DNA of 64,000 bases. Source: Meta bourneti (taxonomy: Eukaryota > Arthropoda > Arachnida > Araneae > Tetragnathidae). Below, piece by piece: positions 46,624-57,769 of the stretch. Made by a program: the position numbers and the translations under genes. Under the pieces are notes generated by a model. It ran no database searches. It saw only the letters and a program-made list of their open reading frames with translations, and was not told where the DNA came from. Position 1 is the first letter of the stretch, and every line of letters begins with the position of its first letter. The stretch lies in NCBI GenBank assembly GCA_933210815.1, contig OW119931.1, forward strand, positions 63,891,697-63,955,696. The letters run 5' to 3'.

Positions 46624-49600
46624 ATGGCAGCTGCTGCTTTTTCATATCGATCACAAGACAAATCTTCCGACAGTGATTCAGAAAATAGTGATATAGATTC
46701 AAAGGACTGGAAGAGGGCTACTGTGAGAGTAAAAGATGAGAATTTGGAAAAAATTCCAATTATCCCTCCTGTAGTTCTTCCAATACCAGAAGAGAAACTT
46801 GAACCACCTAAGCGGAAAAGAAACAATATTTGGTGTGAGGTCTTGGAAGACCAGATGATGTCTGAAACTTTGAACCATTGTGGGATCAAAAACAAACCAA
46901 AAGGTTATGGCAGTCGTGGAGAAGAGAGCTATGACTACACTCTCGGTTATAAACATTTCAAAAAAGATGATGATGACTCTGATAAAATGTCTGAAGATGA
47001 AATGTCCGATTCATCAAAATCAAGCTCAGTGACCTCCTTCAAATCTAAAAGGTTTCAAAGTAGCAAATTTGTGAAACTTGATGGGCCTGGAGTTAAGGCT
47101 GCCAAAAAAATTATCCAAATTCTTGGGGAAAAAAAGCATTATTTAATATGTAAGTATTGTTTTTGATTTCCTTTCTTGTATTTAGAAAGTCAGGATAATG
47201 TTATTTCTGTCCTGCCTCAAACACTTGCATAAAAGTAAATTGGGTCAATTCAATCTGTCTTCATTAGTCCTGGCATGGTTCAATGCTCTTAAACAGGCAG
47301 CTGCCCTCAAGCACCCCTATGGGGAATGCTGCATGTTACATCTGTTGTGGCTTCCAATGTCCTCACGTTGGAGTGGTGGTGTGGAAATTTGGAGAGTGGG
47401 GTGCTAGCTCAGGTGTTACCTTGTCATCTGACTGATTCAAAATTATATGGTATTGTTCTCAATCTTTCCCTTCTGGTTTGATCCTGTACTGTCGCCAATA
47501 GCCTGTTGTGTTGCTCCAATATGACATTAAGATACCATTTCTACCTACCTCAAGCATCCACATTGTGCGAGAATGTGATTACATTAGGTTTGAACTGGTT
47601 TATCCACTGTAGATGCTTCAATCTTGTGCAACTAAGACAAGCCACACATTGGTGAAGTAACAACTGCAACACCAAATTGGCTGAAATACACAAGCATAGC
47701 GATATATTTTCTGTATTGCTGCCTAACTGGTATAGTGGTCATAGCATTTATCCGCCACCTAGTGGGTAGCTGGTTCGAATCCTGGTTTGTAAGATGTATG
47801 ATTGTCCTTGTGAAAGACCAAACCTTAAATTCTTCATGCATGGTTTGTATGCTTAGACATGGCATTGGAAAACTCATTGAATAGAAAACTGAAATATCAT
47901 TCTACTACTGGAATTTTTTAAATATCGATTCTGATTATTTCCAGCTTTGCCTGAAAACCCGAAACCCATGCTGATTTCCATGGGGCTTCAACTACAATTG
48001 GAGAAGTAGTGTATTCAGTAAACCACTTTGCTCTTATTATCTTATACAGGAAGGCTGGCACACATGAACAAGAAGTTTAAGAGAGCTATATTATGGTAGT
48101 ACTAGTCAGTTTCTATGTCAAAGAAAGTGGCACTAAAATATATCTTGTGTTTGGGCTACCATTTCATTTGAATGAAATTGCAGTACCTCCTAGAAAACCT
48201 GAAACTTGGAATTCACTTTTCCAAAAAGTGTATGGACCATTGTGGCACAGTGGGCAATCCCACTGTGCTAGGAACCTACAAGTTGGAGGCAGCACAGAAT
48301 TGGATTGATTCCTCCCTGGATGTTTTTCTGTGTTAGTAAAACTTTCCTTGTGTGTATGTCCATTACTTGATATTGTCTCTTGTGTTTGGCACAACATGGC
48401 CAAATATGATCCTTGCACCGTAAAATCCAACCAACCAAAAAGTGTGTAAACCCTACTCGATAACATTTTCAGATGTTGCTTAGTGAACCAAATGGCTGTT
48501 TGTAATACATATTTTTGAGAATTTTCCATACTATAGGGTTTGTACATTTCAAAAAGTACTTTAAAATGCTTATTTTTAAAATTAGTGCATGAAAAGTGCT
48601 TAATTTTTATCAAAATTCAGTCGAGTTGCATTTTTAGATTCATTGGTATACTAAACAAATCCCAGATTTTCCCTGTGCATTATCCTGGACAGTTTCCTGA
48701 TCTTTTTTAAGGAGAAAATCACTAAATGTGACGACTGCTTTTCAATATTGCTAAATTGATATGCTGAGTAAGAACTTCAGTCAAGCATATTACAGAAGTA
48801 GAGATTTTCTTTTCGCTCAGAAATAAAAATTTTGAAAGCTATACATCAAGCACATATTTTTTCCCTTTTATAACAGTTTTTAAAGTTTTTTGGTCATTAT
48901 TTAACCTTTTCAGGAGTGGTGGGAAATCAGATTTTTTAGTGCTGCACTTGAAAGGGTTTGTAGTTAAGTGCTTAGATATTTTAAAAATACTGTATAATTT
49001 GATATTTGAAAATAATTTTCTCCTATTTTTCCAGTCCGTGTTGTCAAGTTTATAGGGATTGGAAAAGCTATGCAATTATTGAAGGAGACGGAAAAAATTG
49101 AAGAAAGTGGTGGTATGTTGATAAAAGTAAGGATATTAGAAGTTTTAAACTAAAAATGTTGTAAAAATATAACCTACTCAAAAGAATAATCACTCACAAC
49201 TTATTGTGACGGCTTCTAAGTATTGAGTTTAACAATGATTGTAGTTTACTTGCTCATAATTTTTTAGCCAAATACATCCCTTGGAATGGAAACTTTCATA
49301 TAACTTAAATTGACCATTAAACAAGTAACTCGTTATGGATCATGCAGAGCAGATAACAATGCAAAGTACAGTATGCAAATATTGTTTACAGGGTTTAAAA
49401 GTAACACATCGTCATTTTATTTTCAAAGCTTTGGTAAGTATTGAAATCAAAAATTTTTTACATGTAATGAAAAGATGCCAAATTGTAAATCAGTTATAGG
49501 ATGTGAGGTTTAAAAATTTGCAGATAGAAGGCTTTATGTGTGATTTAGACTAGAGATCTTTTGAAACAAGTTTAATATGCATATGAGTATTCAGCCATGC

Positions 49601-52600
49601 AATATGAAACATGGTGCATTGCACCCTGACTTTTGACATCTAGTTTCCTTCAAAGTAGGCACCTTGGAACATCACACACTTTCAGTCTCCCCCACTTTTC
49701 AAAACACTGCAAAGTCATTGTTGAATAAGCCATCAGCTGCCTTAATATGTTCTGAATCACATCCAGTCTGAAATCTTTTTCCTTTCAGAGGTGATTTTAG
49801 CTTTAGGAAAGGCTAGGAATCACAGAATTCCGAATCCAAGTTGTAGGGTGACCGAGCCAATTGGATGATTTGATGTTTTACCAAAAAACTGCAACAGTCT
49901 TGATGAATGGGCACTTCAAGTTTCATGATAGGATCCTTCATCAAAATTTTGAACACAGTAGTTTTTGGAATCCCCAGATCTTCCAATTCTTTACTGTCAA
50001 TCAACGATATTTGTTGATTGCAGCATGTACATGTTCAACATTCTCAGTTTTTGTTGTAGGTCTTTCAGAACATGGATAACTTTCAACAGATTCACTGCCA
50101 GCTTTGAAGCAGCTGTACCACATTTTTATTTGTGCTTCACTCATTGCCATCATGCCCAAATTCTTTATCATCTGAATACGGACTTTCTACGGACAAATTT
50201 TCAAGTTTAAAGCAAAATTTGATGCAAATTCCCTGCTCTGCTAATGGTCAAACATGGCCCTTGTGCCATAAAACCAACCAATTCAGCTCTATTTGCTCTG
50301 TCATTGTGAATGCGACAGTCTTGTAGAGCATTTGTTCATTCAAGGGCATGTAGCACACAATTGATTAGTCAAATGAGTTCATGACTTCACAAATGCACAT
50401 CAATGTCCCCTCTCCTTGGCTGCCAAGTTACATTCATGCTGCCTAAACTGTTCTTTTTATATTGACAATGGCTGCAAACTTCCAGACAGACCTAGTATTT
50501 GTAACCAAATAAAGTTAAAACTGAAAAATTGGCTTGGCAAAGTTTTGATAGTAAAACGATGATATGCAGAATGCTTTACATACATTGAACCTATGTAGTA
50601 ACATTACGCTGAATGTTTCAATATACGTTAGGACCAGATTACAAACATTACAATATCCATTGGGAATAAATTGCAAATTAATGAAATAATGGGAATCGTG
50701 ATACAGGAAGTATCTATTGTGTGTGTATAATTAACACCATTAGCGAAATACAATTATAAACTAAAGAAATCACATTCAATTCTAAAACTTCTGGAGGCCA
50801 AGCATGGATACTTAAATTGCCTGTCTTGCTTTGAAGAATTTAGAGTTTATGCCACTTCTGTACGCAATGAGAACAAAACCTTGTGTTTGTTGTCTTCATC
50901 ACAGCTAACTGATTGGATGAAAAATTTCTCATAGCGATTAGTCAAATTTTCTGTCTAGGGATGCTGTATTACTAAAATGGTTGCTAAAGGCGTTTTTATA
51001 TACTGACCCTCATTGAAAGCAAACTAGTAGATATAAAAGACATTGAAATATATTTTGTTGAAAATCTGTTGACACTAAAATGGGCTTTTTATCATAACTT
51101 CCAATTTTTGGGTGTTCATTCTTCTGAATTATGAAAGCGTTTCATTACTCGGAAGCTCCAGTGACATTGCTTTAACAAAAATTTGTTAACCTCTACATAA
51201 CAAATTTGATTCGCCCTTTTTAGCTACTTGTATTGATTTTAACATCCCGAGGTACATCACCAGAAACTAAATTATTTTTGTCAAACCTTTAAAAAAGAAC
51301 ATATTTGCTATAAATAGATTTTTTAAACTAATTCCTTCTCTGAGGTTCACATTTTTAAATGATTTCAATTCAGTAAGTAATCTGCTTTAATGAAGTGTTT
51401 TATCTCTTAATTATAACTGTATTTGTGTACCTTTTTTCTTGTATTTTTGGATGATATTTTTTGTTCCCTATAATTGTTTATTTTTCTGTTGAGAAACAAT
51501 TAAATGAACAAATGTTTTCAACATTAATTTTTTATTCTTTAAATTTTGTAAAATGATGTGAAATTTTTCAATTTTAGAATCAACAGCGTCGAAGAACTCC
51601 TGGTGGGGTTTATTTTCAATTACTGAAAGGTGACAAGGATATAAAAAAAGCAGCAATTGATCAAATATTCGAGAATGAACTGAATAGTTATGAGGTGAAA
51701 AAAAGAGCTGATGGAAGAAAAAAGAAAAAGTTACTTGAAGCTAAGAAGGAATTACTGAAAGAAATTGAAGAAAGTTAGTATTAATTTGCAGTTATGCTGG
51801 GTAAGCTACATCTCCCCCATGCTTGATGGGGAGATGTAGGTCATTGCAACATTCTATTCCCTGCTATTGTGCTGACGATTGTTTAATAATTTCTACAAAT
51901 TTTCCATTGGTCATGTTTTAATTTATCAAAACTATTCTGCTATTTCAGAAGTACTTTCAGGAATAATTTCTCTAAAAAATTTCAGTGATGCTAGAATAGC
52001 AGCACCTTGTAATTTTATAAATTCCTTTTAAATCCAGCAGAGCTTTACTAGATAAAAACAAATCATATTTTTATGTTAACATACACTGAAGTGCCAAAAG
52101 TCATGGGATAGCAATATGCAAATATACAGATGGCAGTAGTATCGCGTAAGAAATGTATAAATGAGCAGTGCATTGTCAGGGCTTTCATTTGTACTCAAGT
52201 GATTCATGTGAAAAGTTTCCTGTCGTGATTATGGCCGCACGACAGGAATTAGCAGAATTTGAATGCTAGATGCATTCCATTTCGGAAATTGTTAGGGAAT
52301 TCAACATTCCTCGATCCACAGTGTCAAGAATGTGCCAAGAAAATATAATTTCAGGCATTACCTCCCACCATGGACGACCACGTCTAATTAATGACCGAGA
52401 CCAGCGACATGTGCATAGAGTAGTCAGTGTTAACAGACAAGCAACACTGCATCAAATAACAGCAACAATCAATGTGGGACGTATGACAGACGTGTCCGTG
52501 AGGACAGTGCAGCGAAATTTGGCATTGATGGGATATGGCAGCAGAAGACCGACTCGAGTGCCCTTACTAACAACACGCCATCGGCTGCAGCGCCTCTACT

Positions 52601-54043
52601 GGGCTTGTGAACATATTGGTTGGACCCTAGATGACTGGAAAAACGTTGCTTGTTCAGATGAGTCACGATTCCAGTTGTTCAGAGCTGATGGGAGGGTTCG
52701 AGTGTAGCTCAGACCTCACTAGGCCATGGACCCAATTTGTCAACAAGGCACTTGCAAGCTGGTGGTGGCTCCATAATGGTGTGGGCTGTTTTTACATGGC
52801 ATGGACTGGGTCCTCTGGTCAAACTGAACCAATCATTGACTGGAAATGGTTTTGTTCAGCTACTTGGAGACCAGTCACAGGGCCAAAATCGTTCGTGATT
52901 GGTTTGAGTATTCCAGCGAATGATTTGGCCACCTAGATCGCCAGACATGAATCCCATCGAACATATATGGGACATGATCGAAAGGTCAGTTCGTGCACAA
53001 AATCCTACACCGGCAACACTTTCACAATTATGGACAGCTGTAGAGGCAGCATGGCTGAATATTTCTTCAGACGATTTGTTGAGTCAATGCCACGTTGAGC
53101 TGCTACACTTTGCCGGGCAAAAGGAGGTCCCACATGATAATAGGAGGTATCCCATGACTTTTGGCACTTCAGTGTATATATAATTCTATGTAACTGTTTT
53201 TGCAAGTGGTTGGCATATCTATAAAACTATTGAATTGATCGAGTTGAATTTTTTATAGCATGTCAAACATTCTTTTTTATCATTTAACGTTATATTTTTA
53301 TAGCAAAAACTTGGTCAATTGTTTTTAGCTAAATTGATGATTTGGATTTGAGATAAATCATTTCCTCAAATTTGTTTTTTAATTTTCTGGCTCATCAAAC
53401 GATAGCTGCATGTGTATGAAGTAAAATAGCATTCAAGTTTTAGTTCAAGACCACCTGGTGTTGAGAATCATGCCAGTGACTGGTGTCATGGTCGAGAAGG
53501 GTTAGCAGGTGTAGTTCTTCAAGGAAATGGTTTAAAAAATTTGTGTGAATACCCAAAATAGTAATAAATAGATGTACAAAGTTTGGAGTTATTGGTTGCT
53601 TATTTTCTTCAAAAAAATCACCAAAACGTTAATTTTAGTGAAAAGAGAATCCCCTTAAAATATGAATTTGAAACCACTTGTTAAAATCAGATGAAAAAGT
53701 TTGATTACTTTCTGCCTGCAGATTCGATTCTCCAGTCAAATCTTGTGTTTGCTTGATATAGTCATTGCCAAATAACAAATACAGCTTTTTAGTTATGTTA
53801 AATGTTTTCAAACTTACTGTTATTTTTGTGAAATTTGTTTTTCTCTGTTTTCATGAGTCTAGCTGACTTGAAGGTATATTTTTTGTTCTAGAGTTTAAAG
53901 ATAAACAAGAACAGTCGAAGAGAGAAAAGGATAATTTGGTGGTAATGGAAGATGGCGAAGTAGAAGCACCCCCTGTTCAAAATGTGCCAGTTTCCCCTAA
54001 TACAAAAGATTCAGATCTAGAGGAGGGAGAAATTGATGACTAA
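46624..54043 (+). CDS. PHAX: Phosphorylated adaptor for RNA export, four coding exons
   Basis: Coding exons: 46624-47149, 49035-49126, 51578-51773, 53892-54043. Phases fit, borders are GT-AG, and the product is 321 residues (human about 394). PHAX bridges the cap-binding complex on snRNA precursors to the export receptor CRM1 and needs phosphorylation. Seen: acidic serine clusters DSDSENSDID and DDDDSDKMSEDEMSDSS (CK2-like sites), a basic PPKRKRNNIW stretch at the conserved NNIW motif, and the family's RNA-binding domain, which starts in exon 1, continues as FRVVKFIGIGKAMQLLKETE and reaches QQRRTPGGVYFQLLKG. A lysine-rich helix and an acidic end DLEEGEIDD follow. The ATG at 46624 lies 3 bp inside its exon; an upstream coding exon for a longer N-terminus was not found. 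Confidence 0.94.
47305..47548 (+). repeat. SINE family 1, 5'-truncated
   Basis: Starts near GGGGAATGCTGCATGTTAC, corresponding to the GGTGCACGTTAAATC point of the family, and ends with CTACCTACC. Located in the PHAX intron between coding exons 1 and 2. Confidence 0.75.
47722..47865 (+). repeat. tRNA-derived SINE of another family
   Basis: CTAACTGGTATAGTGGTCAT (good A box) and GGTAGCTGGTTCGAATCC (good B box) are about 45 bp apart, followed by a non-tRNA body (AGATGTATGATTGTCC). A functional tRNA is unlikely because no acceptor stem closes. Confidence 0.5.
48234..48440 (+). repeat. SINE family 2, full length
   Basis: Head with GTGGCACAGTGGGC and TTGATTCCTCCC, body with TTAGTAAAACTTTCCTTGTG and CCATTACTTGATATTG, and tail CTTGTGTTTGGCACAACATG followed by CTTGCACCGTAAAATCCAAC. 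The most complete family 2 copy in the window. Confidence 0.75.
49243..49435 (+). repeat. Dispersed repeat, copy 1
   Basis: About 190 bp, containing TTATGGATCATGCAGAGCAG and TTGTTTACAGGGTTTAAAAG, recurs with few differences at 55325-55505 in the same orientation. No known family; no terminal repeats or target duplication seen. Confidence 0.75.
49595..50502 (-). mobile_element. Mariner-like remnant
   Basis: Left part GCCATGCAATATGAAACATG aligns with GCCATGTAATACGAAACAAG of the element at 39563, and the right end contains CCAGACAGACCTAGTATT. The minus strand preserves only scraps of transposase. A family 2 SINE tail (ATGGCCCTTGTGCCATAAAAC) has inserted at about 50243-50286. Confidence 0.55.
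51110..51510 (+). repeat. LINE 3' tail, related to 3695-4300
   Basis: Shared landmarks with the first copy: GTTCATTCTTCTGAATTATG, AGGTACATCACCAGAAA, and TTTTTTCTTGTATTTTTGGA. The coding part is unreadable. It lies 70 bp before PHAX exon 3. Confidence 0.65.
52084..53174 (+). mobile_element. Tc1-like transposon
   Basis: Inverted ends CACTGAAGTGCCAAAAGTCA at both sides, flanked by TA; 1091 bp. Located in the last PHAX intron, same orientation as the gene. Confidence 0.92.
52234..53140 (+). pseudogene. Tc1-like transposase, degenerate
   Basis: An N-terminal stretch is intact over about 145 codons (52270-52707): EIVREFNIPRSTVSRMCQEN (helix-turn-helix), ISGITSHHGRPRLINDRDQR, VSVRTVQRNLALMGYGSRRP, and CSDESRFQLFRADGR with the first catalytic Asp. 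A stop follows at 52705 and frames shift to PRSPDMNPIEHIWDMIER (about 52925-52985), the block holding the last catalytic acidic residue. The middle block with the second Asp is missing or unreadable. Confidence 0.88.
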
Positions 54044-54859
54044 TTCCTATTGTATTTTTCATTCATGAGTTGTATTTGTACATTGAGACAATTTTATACA
54101 TATGTAATTTTTTAAGTCTGATCTTGCATATGTGAATGAAAGGAAATATATGCATTGAGTAGATGATGTAAATAAGCAGTGATCTGTATTTTGATGGTAT
54201 AATGTTATATAAAATATGAAATCACTCTCTGAAGCATTTTTAAATCCTGGAAGAGCAATTTAAGTAACTTTGAACAATTTCAATTAAAAATCAAATCAAT
54301 TAAATTTTATATGTACCATCTAATTATTTTTATCATAAGCAAATCCTATATAAAAGTATGCAAGTTATTTATATTAGTCAGCCACAGCTTGCATTCAAAA
54401 GCAGGCTTTGCTGCCTCAGGTTTAATTGTAGTTTATAAGAATTCTTGTGAGAATATAACTAATTATTCAATTTTTAATACATATTAAAGTAAGGTGACCA
54501 TAATATATTTTGCTGAATGAAATGGAATTGATCTTTTTGAATTTTGATCAAAGCTTTTGAAATTAAGCAATTTTGTAAATATTTTGTATAAAATACATGT
54601 ATATTGGTCCGAAACTTTTAAACTTAAAAATGAAGGTTAAAAGTATCTCAGACTCCAAATGTAAATCAAGATTTTGATTAGGTGATACACTGCATTTGTT
54701 TCAAGGTCAGTAGCTATCATAAAAGTATAATCCTATCTAATGCAATACTGTACCACTTATTTACTTGATCAGTTGCATTTTAAAATAATTGTGAGAACAT
54801 ATATTCATGGATTTTAACAAGTTCATTAGTTCAGCATTTATACTGCTTAAATAGGTCAG

Positions 54860-54998
54860 ATATTGCCAGTTCAGATGTGACATCTGACTGGTTCAAAATT
54901 ACGCGTTCTCGGATCGTTCCCTTCGGTGTTTGATCCCGAACTGTTGCCAATAGCCCATTGTGTTGCTTCAGTGCAATGTTAATCAAATACCTACCATA
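54860..54998 (+). repeat. SINE family 1 fragment (3' half)
   Basis: Begins at GCCAGTTCAGATGTGACATC and ends AATACCTACC. Confidence 0.75.
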
Positions 54999-55324
54999 CA
55001 CACAGCACTGCAAAATACATCTACCAATGACAAAATCATGTTTAAAATTTTTAACCATTCTTTACAGAAACTTTTGAATAGATATTTCTGATATGTTGGC
55101 CATTGGTGCTCGATACCACTGCCCGTCGACTCCCTTACTACGCCTCTGTTCATCTTATCTCAGATCGCTTCATCGGAAGGGGTGCAAAGTTCTAGGCACC
55201 TGAACTCCTTGGATCCTATTTTTGTTTCTGGCCTGGTTCCACTAACATGAGGGATAAATATACCGATATCAGTATTTATGTAAACAAAGAGTTCAGAAAC
55301 ATCTTTATATATGAAACAAGTGGT

Positions 55325-55505
55325 ATTTTACTTCTCATAATTTTTTAGCCAAAAACATCCCTCTGGAATGGAAACTTTCATATAAGTTAAATTGACCATT
55401 AAACTCGTTATGGATCATGCAGAGCAGATAACAATGCAAAGTAGAGTATGGAAATATTGTTTACAGGGTTTAAAAGTAACACATCTTCATTTTATTTTCG
55501 AAGCC
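55325..55505 (+). repeat. Dispersed repeat, copy 2
   Basis: Same orientation and about 95% similar by eye to 49243-49435; lacks a 4-6 bp stretch around CAAGTAACTCG. Confidence 0.75.
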
Positions 55506-56168
55506 ACTGCATCCCAATCAATACTCATCTCTAATAGGGAATCCAGTTATTTTGTTAAAAAGACCATTCTTCAGATCTTAATGAAAAGAAGCAATTGTTT
55601 AAATTTATTTGTATAAAATAGCATGAATTTTATCCCAGGTTATTTAATTTTCAATACCTTAAACTTCAACTAAGTAAAATAAAATTTTTAGTTAGATTTA
55701 AATCATGATTTTTAAAAGTAAAAATCATGCAGATTTAAATTGGCATACCCTGATTGCAACTTACAATTGTTGTCTAGGCATGAAGGCAACTGTTTAATCG
55801 AAATCCAAGCTTTATTTTGACTTATACCCATGCAGATGCTATAGAATCACTAATAACTAATTTCACTTACAAATCTATACTACTATGCTCATGTGAGATG
55901 CATACGCTCGAAACAGAACTGAATTGGATCTTTGATGTTGCCGTATCTTGTAATAGGTTTTTCTCTTTTTAACATGCCTTAGATATAAATTGTATTCGTG
56001 ATGGATCAAAGACATGAAACTGCAGCAATTCAAGATTTTAGTTTCAATATGAATAGTAAAAATGCATAAATTGGAGAATAAGTAACAATCTTTGGTGTTT
56101 TACCAACTCGAGAAAAATAACTAGCAACAATAAATTATAAGGGGCAGTCAAATGAAAATGAGAGACTA

Positions 56169-56480
56169 TGTAGGGATGGAAACTACAAACCTCCCCCACT
56201 TCTCATCACCAGCGCCCTCTACCTCCGATAGGCGGCGAAAAGGGCGAACGCGCGCGAGGAGAGTCCGAGCTGAAATCGAACAAGGAAAGACGTTCCTCTG
56301 ATGTTCGTCAACGATTATCGAATGAGCAATACGTGCTCAGGAACTGTTTGTGATGCCAGACGGGCATTCATCATTTTTGCACTTGTAATAAGAACGCTGC
56401 ATCTGTACATATTTCACCAGCTTCATCTCTTCATAATTAAATATTAATTTTACCGGAATATTGTGTACCCTATTCTTACA
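56169..56480 (+). repeat. 5' LTR of gypsy element
   Basis: 312 bp, TGTA at the start and TACA at the end. Against the 3' LTR it differs by one base (CCTCCGATAG against CCTCCAATAG) and one extra 8 bp between two CTTCAT motifs. AATATTGTGTACCC near the end may carry the terminator side of the LTR. Confidence 0.95.
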
Positions 56481-56691
56481 ATTTTGGGGCCTCGGCCGGG
56501 ACACACGGACATTCCGGTGTGAAGTAGATGTAAAAAAAAATATTAAAGTAGGTGAATTAGAACCGAACTCAGTGCTCTAACTTCTGTGGAACTGGAACAT
56601 TGACCTTCTGGACAACAATCGTAAACGTGGATATCTCCTGGAACGTTGATCTTCTGGACAGCAAGCAATCTTGTGAGTACAATCTTTAAAA

Positions 56692-57725
56692 ATGACATTC
56701 TTATTAAGAGCACGAAAGATTGATCTCCTAAATCTCACCGATGAATTAGGATTAACTGTACAACTTGGTGCTAAAATCCCTGAGATAGTAGAATTAATAA
56801 GTACGATGAAAAATTTGCGAAAATTCGCTTAGAAGTAATCTCTGCTGTTCGGCAGGAGCAAGAAAGTCGAGAATTCGAATTAAAAAAATTAGAACTAGAA
56901 GGGAAAATAAAGACTGTTAGTCCTGTTTCTTCAACAGTCCCGAAAACGCAAAACTTATTGAAATTAATGCCTCATTATGATATGGGTAGCGATATTAGTG
57001 TCTATCTGTCATTGTTTGAGAGACAGATAAGTCGTATTGAAATTCTCAAGGAAGATTGGGTCACACATCTACTCCCACTGCTTCCATTGGAAATTGTCAA
57101 CATTGTCGCCCGAGAACCCGATCCAGATGCTAATGAATACAGTCATGTTAAAACATTGCTTCTAAAACGTTTCAAGTTAAGCCCTGAACAATTCCGCCAA
57201 AAATTTGTTGCCATAAAAAAGAACCGTCTGCCTCTTGGCGCGATTTTGCATTTGAACTGGAAAATTACTTTGATGAATGGACATCCGGATTAAACGTCAA
57301 AACTTTCGAAGATTTAAAACAACTTTTGGTTTCAGACCAACTGAAACAGAAAATACCCTCTGAAGTACGTGAACACTTTATCGATGAGCTGCCTAAAATT
57401 AAAAATATCGAGGAACTAGTAAACAAATTGGATGATTATGAGACTGCGCGTCGTAATTTCAAAAAAGAAACAAACCGAAACATGTGCGAAAATATCAATA
57501 AGAAGCCATTTAATAAGGATCATGAAAATGCAGCGTCAATCGTTCGTGCTCAACCAAATGATTTCAAATCAAAATATAAGTACAATTATGGTATCAAGCA
57601 TGAAAATAGAGCAAGAATACGTTGTTTTAACTGTAATTTATACGGGCACAAGGCCTCTGAGTGTTTAAATAAGAAAGGTCCGAAATGTTTTAAGTTCGGG
57701 CATGTTTCTACTTCTTGTGACCAAA
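56692..57725 (+). pseudogene. gypsy gag, broken
   Basis: An ATG at 56692 opens 46 codons up to a TAG at 56830. The frame shifts to a coiled-coil-like stretch (QEQESREFELKKLELE) and on to a 56958-57293 frame, then shifts again near 57235 into the frame with DQLKQKIPSEVREHF. The end has one complete zinc knuckle, CFNCNLYGHKASEC (57622-57663), and a second one that has lost residues (CFKFGHVSTSC). Gag forms the particle and packages RNA; this copy cannot do so. Confidence 0.85.
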
Positions 57726-57769
57726 CAGATATAAATAAAGCTCTAATTACTAGTACTAATAATCGTACA

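Larger units (their letters stand above)
54044..56135. other. PHAX 3' UTR and downstream intergenic DNA
   Basis: The first few hundred bases should be 3' UTR; no canonical AATAAA stands out, only variants such as AATTAAA. A SINE fragment, a dispersed repeat and otherwise unrecognised AT-rich DNA follow. Confidence 0.5.

Noticed and set aside
47722..47790. Functional tRNA gene in the PHAX intron
   Set aside because: Good promoter boxes but no matching acceptor arms, and the spacing between boxes is too long for a standard tRNA.
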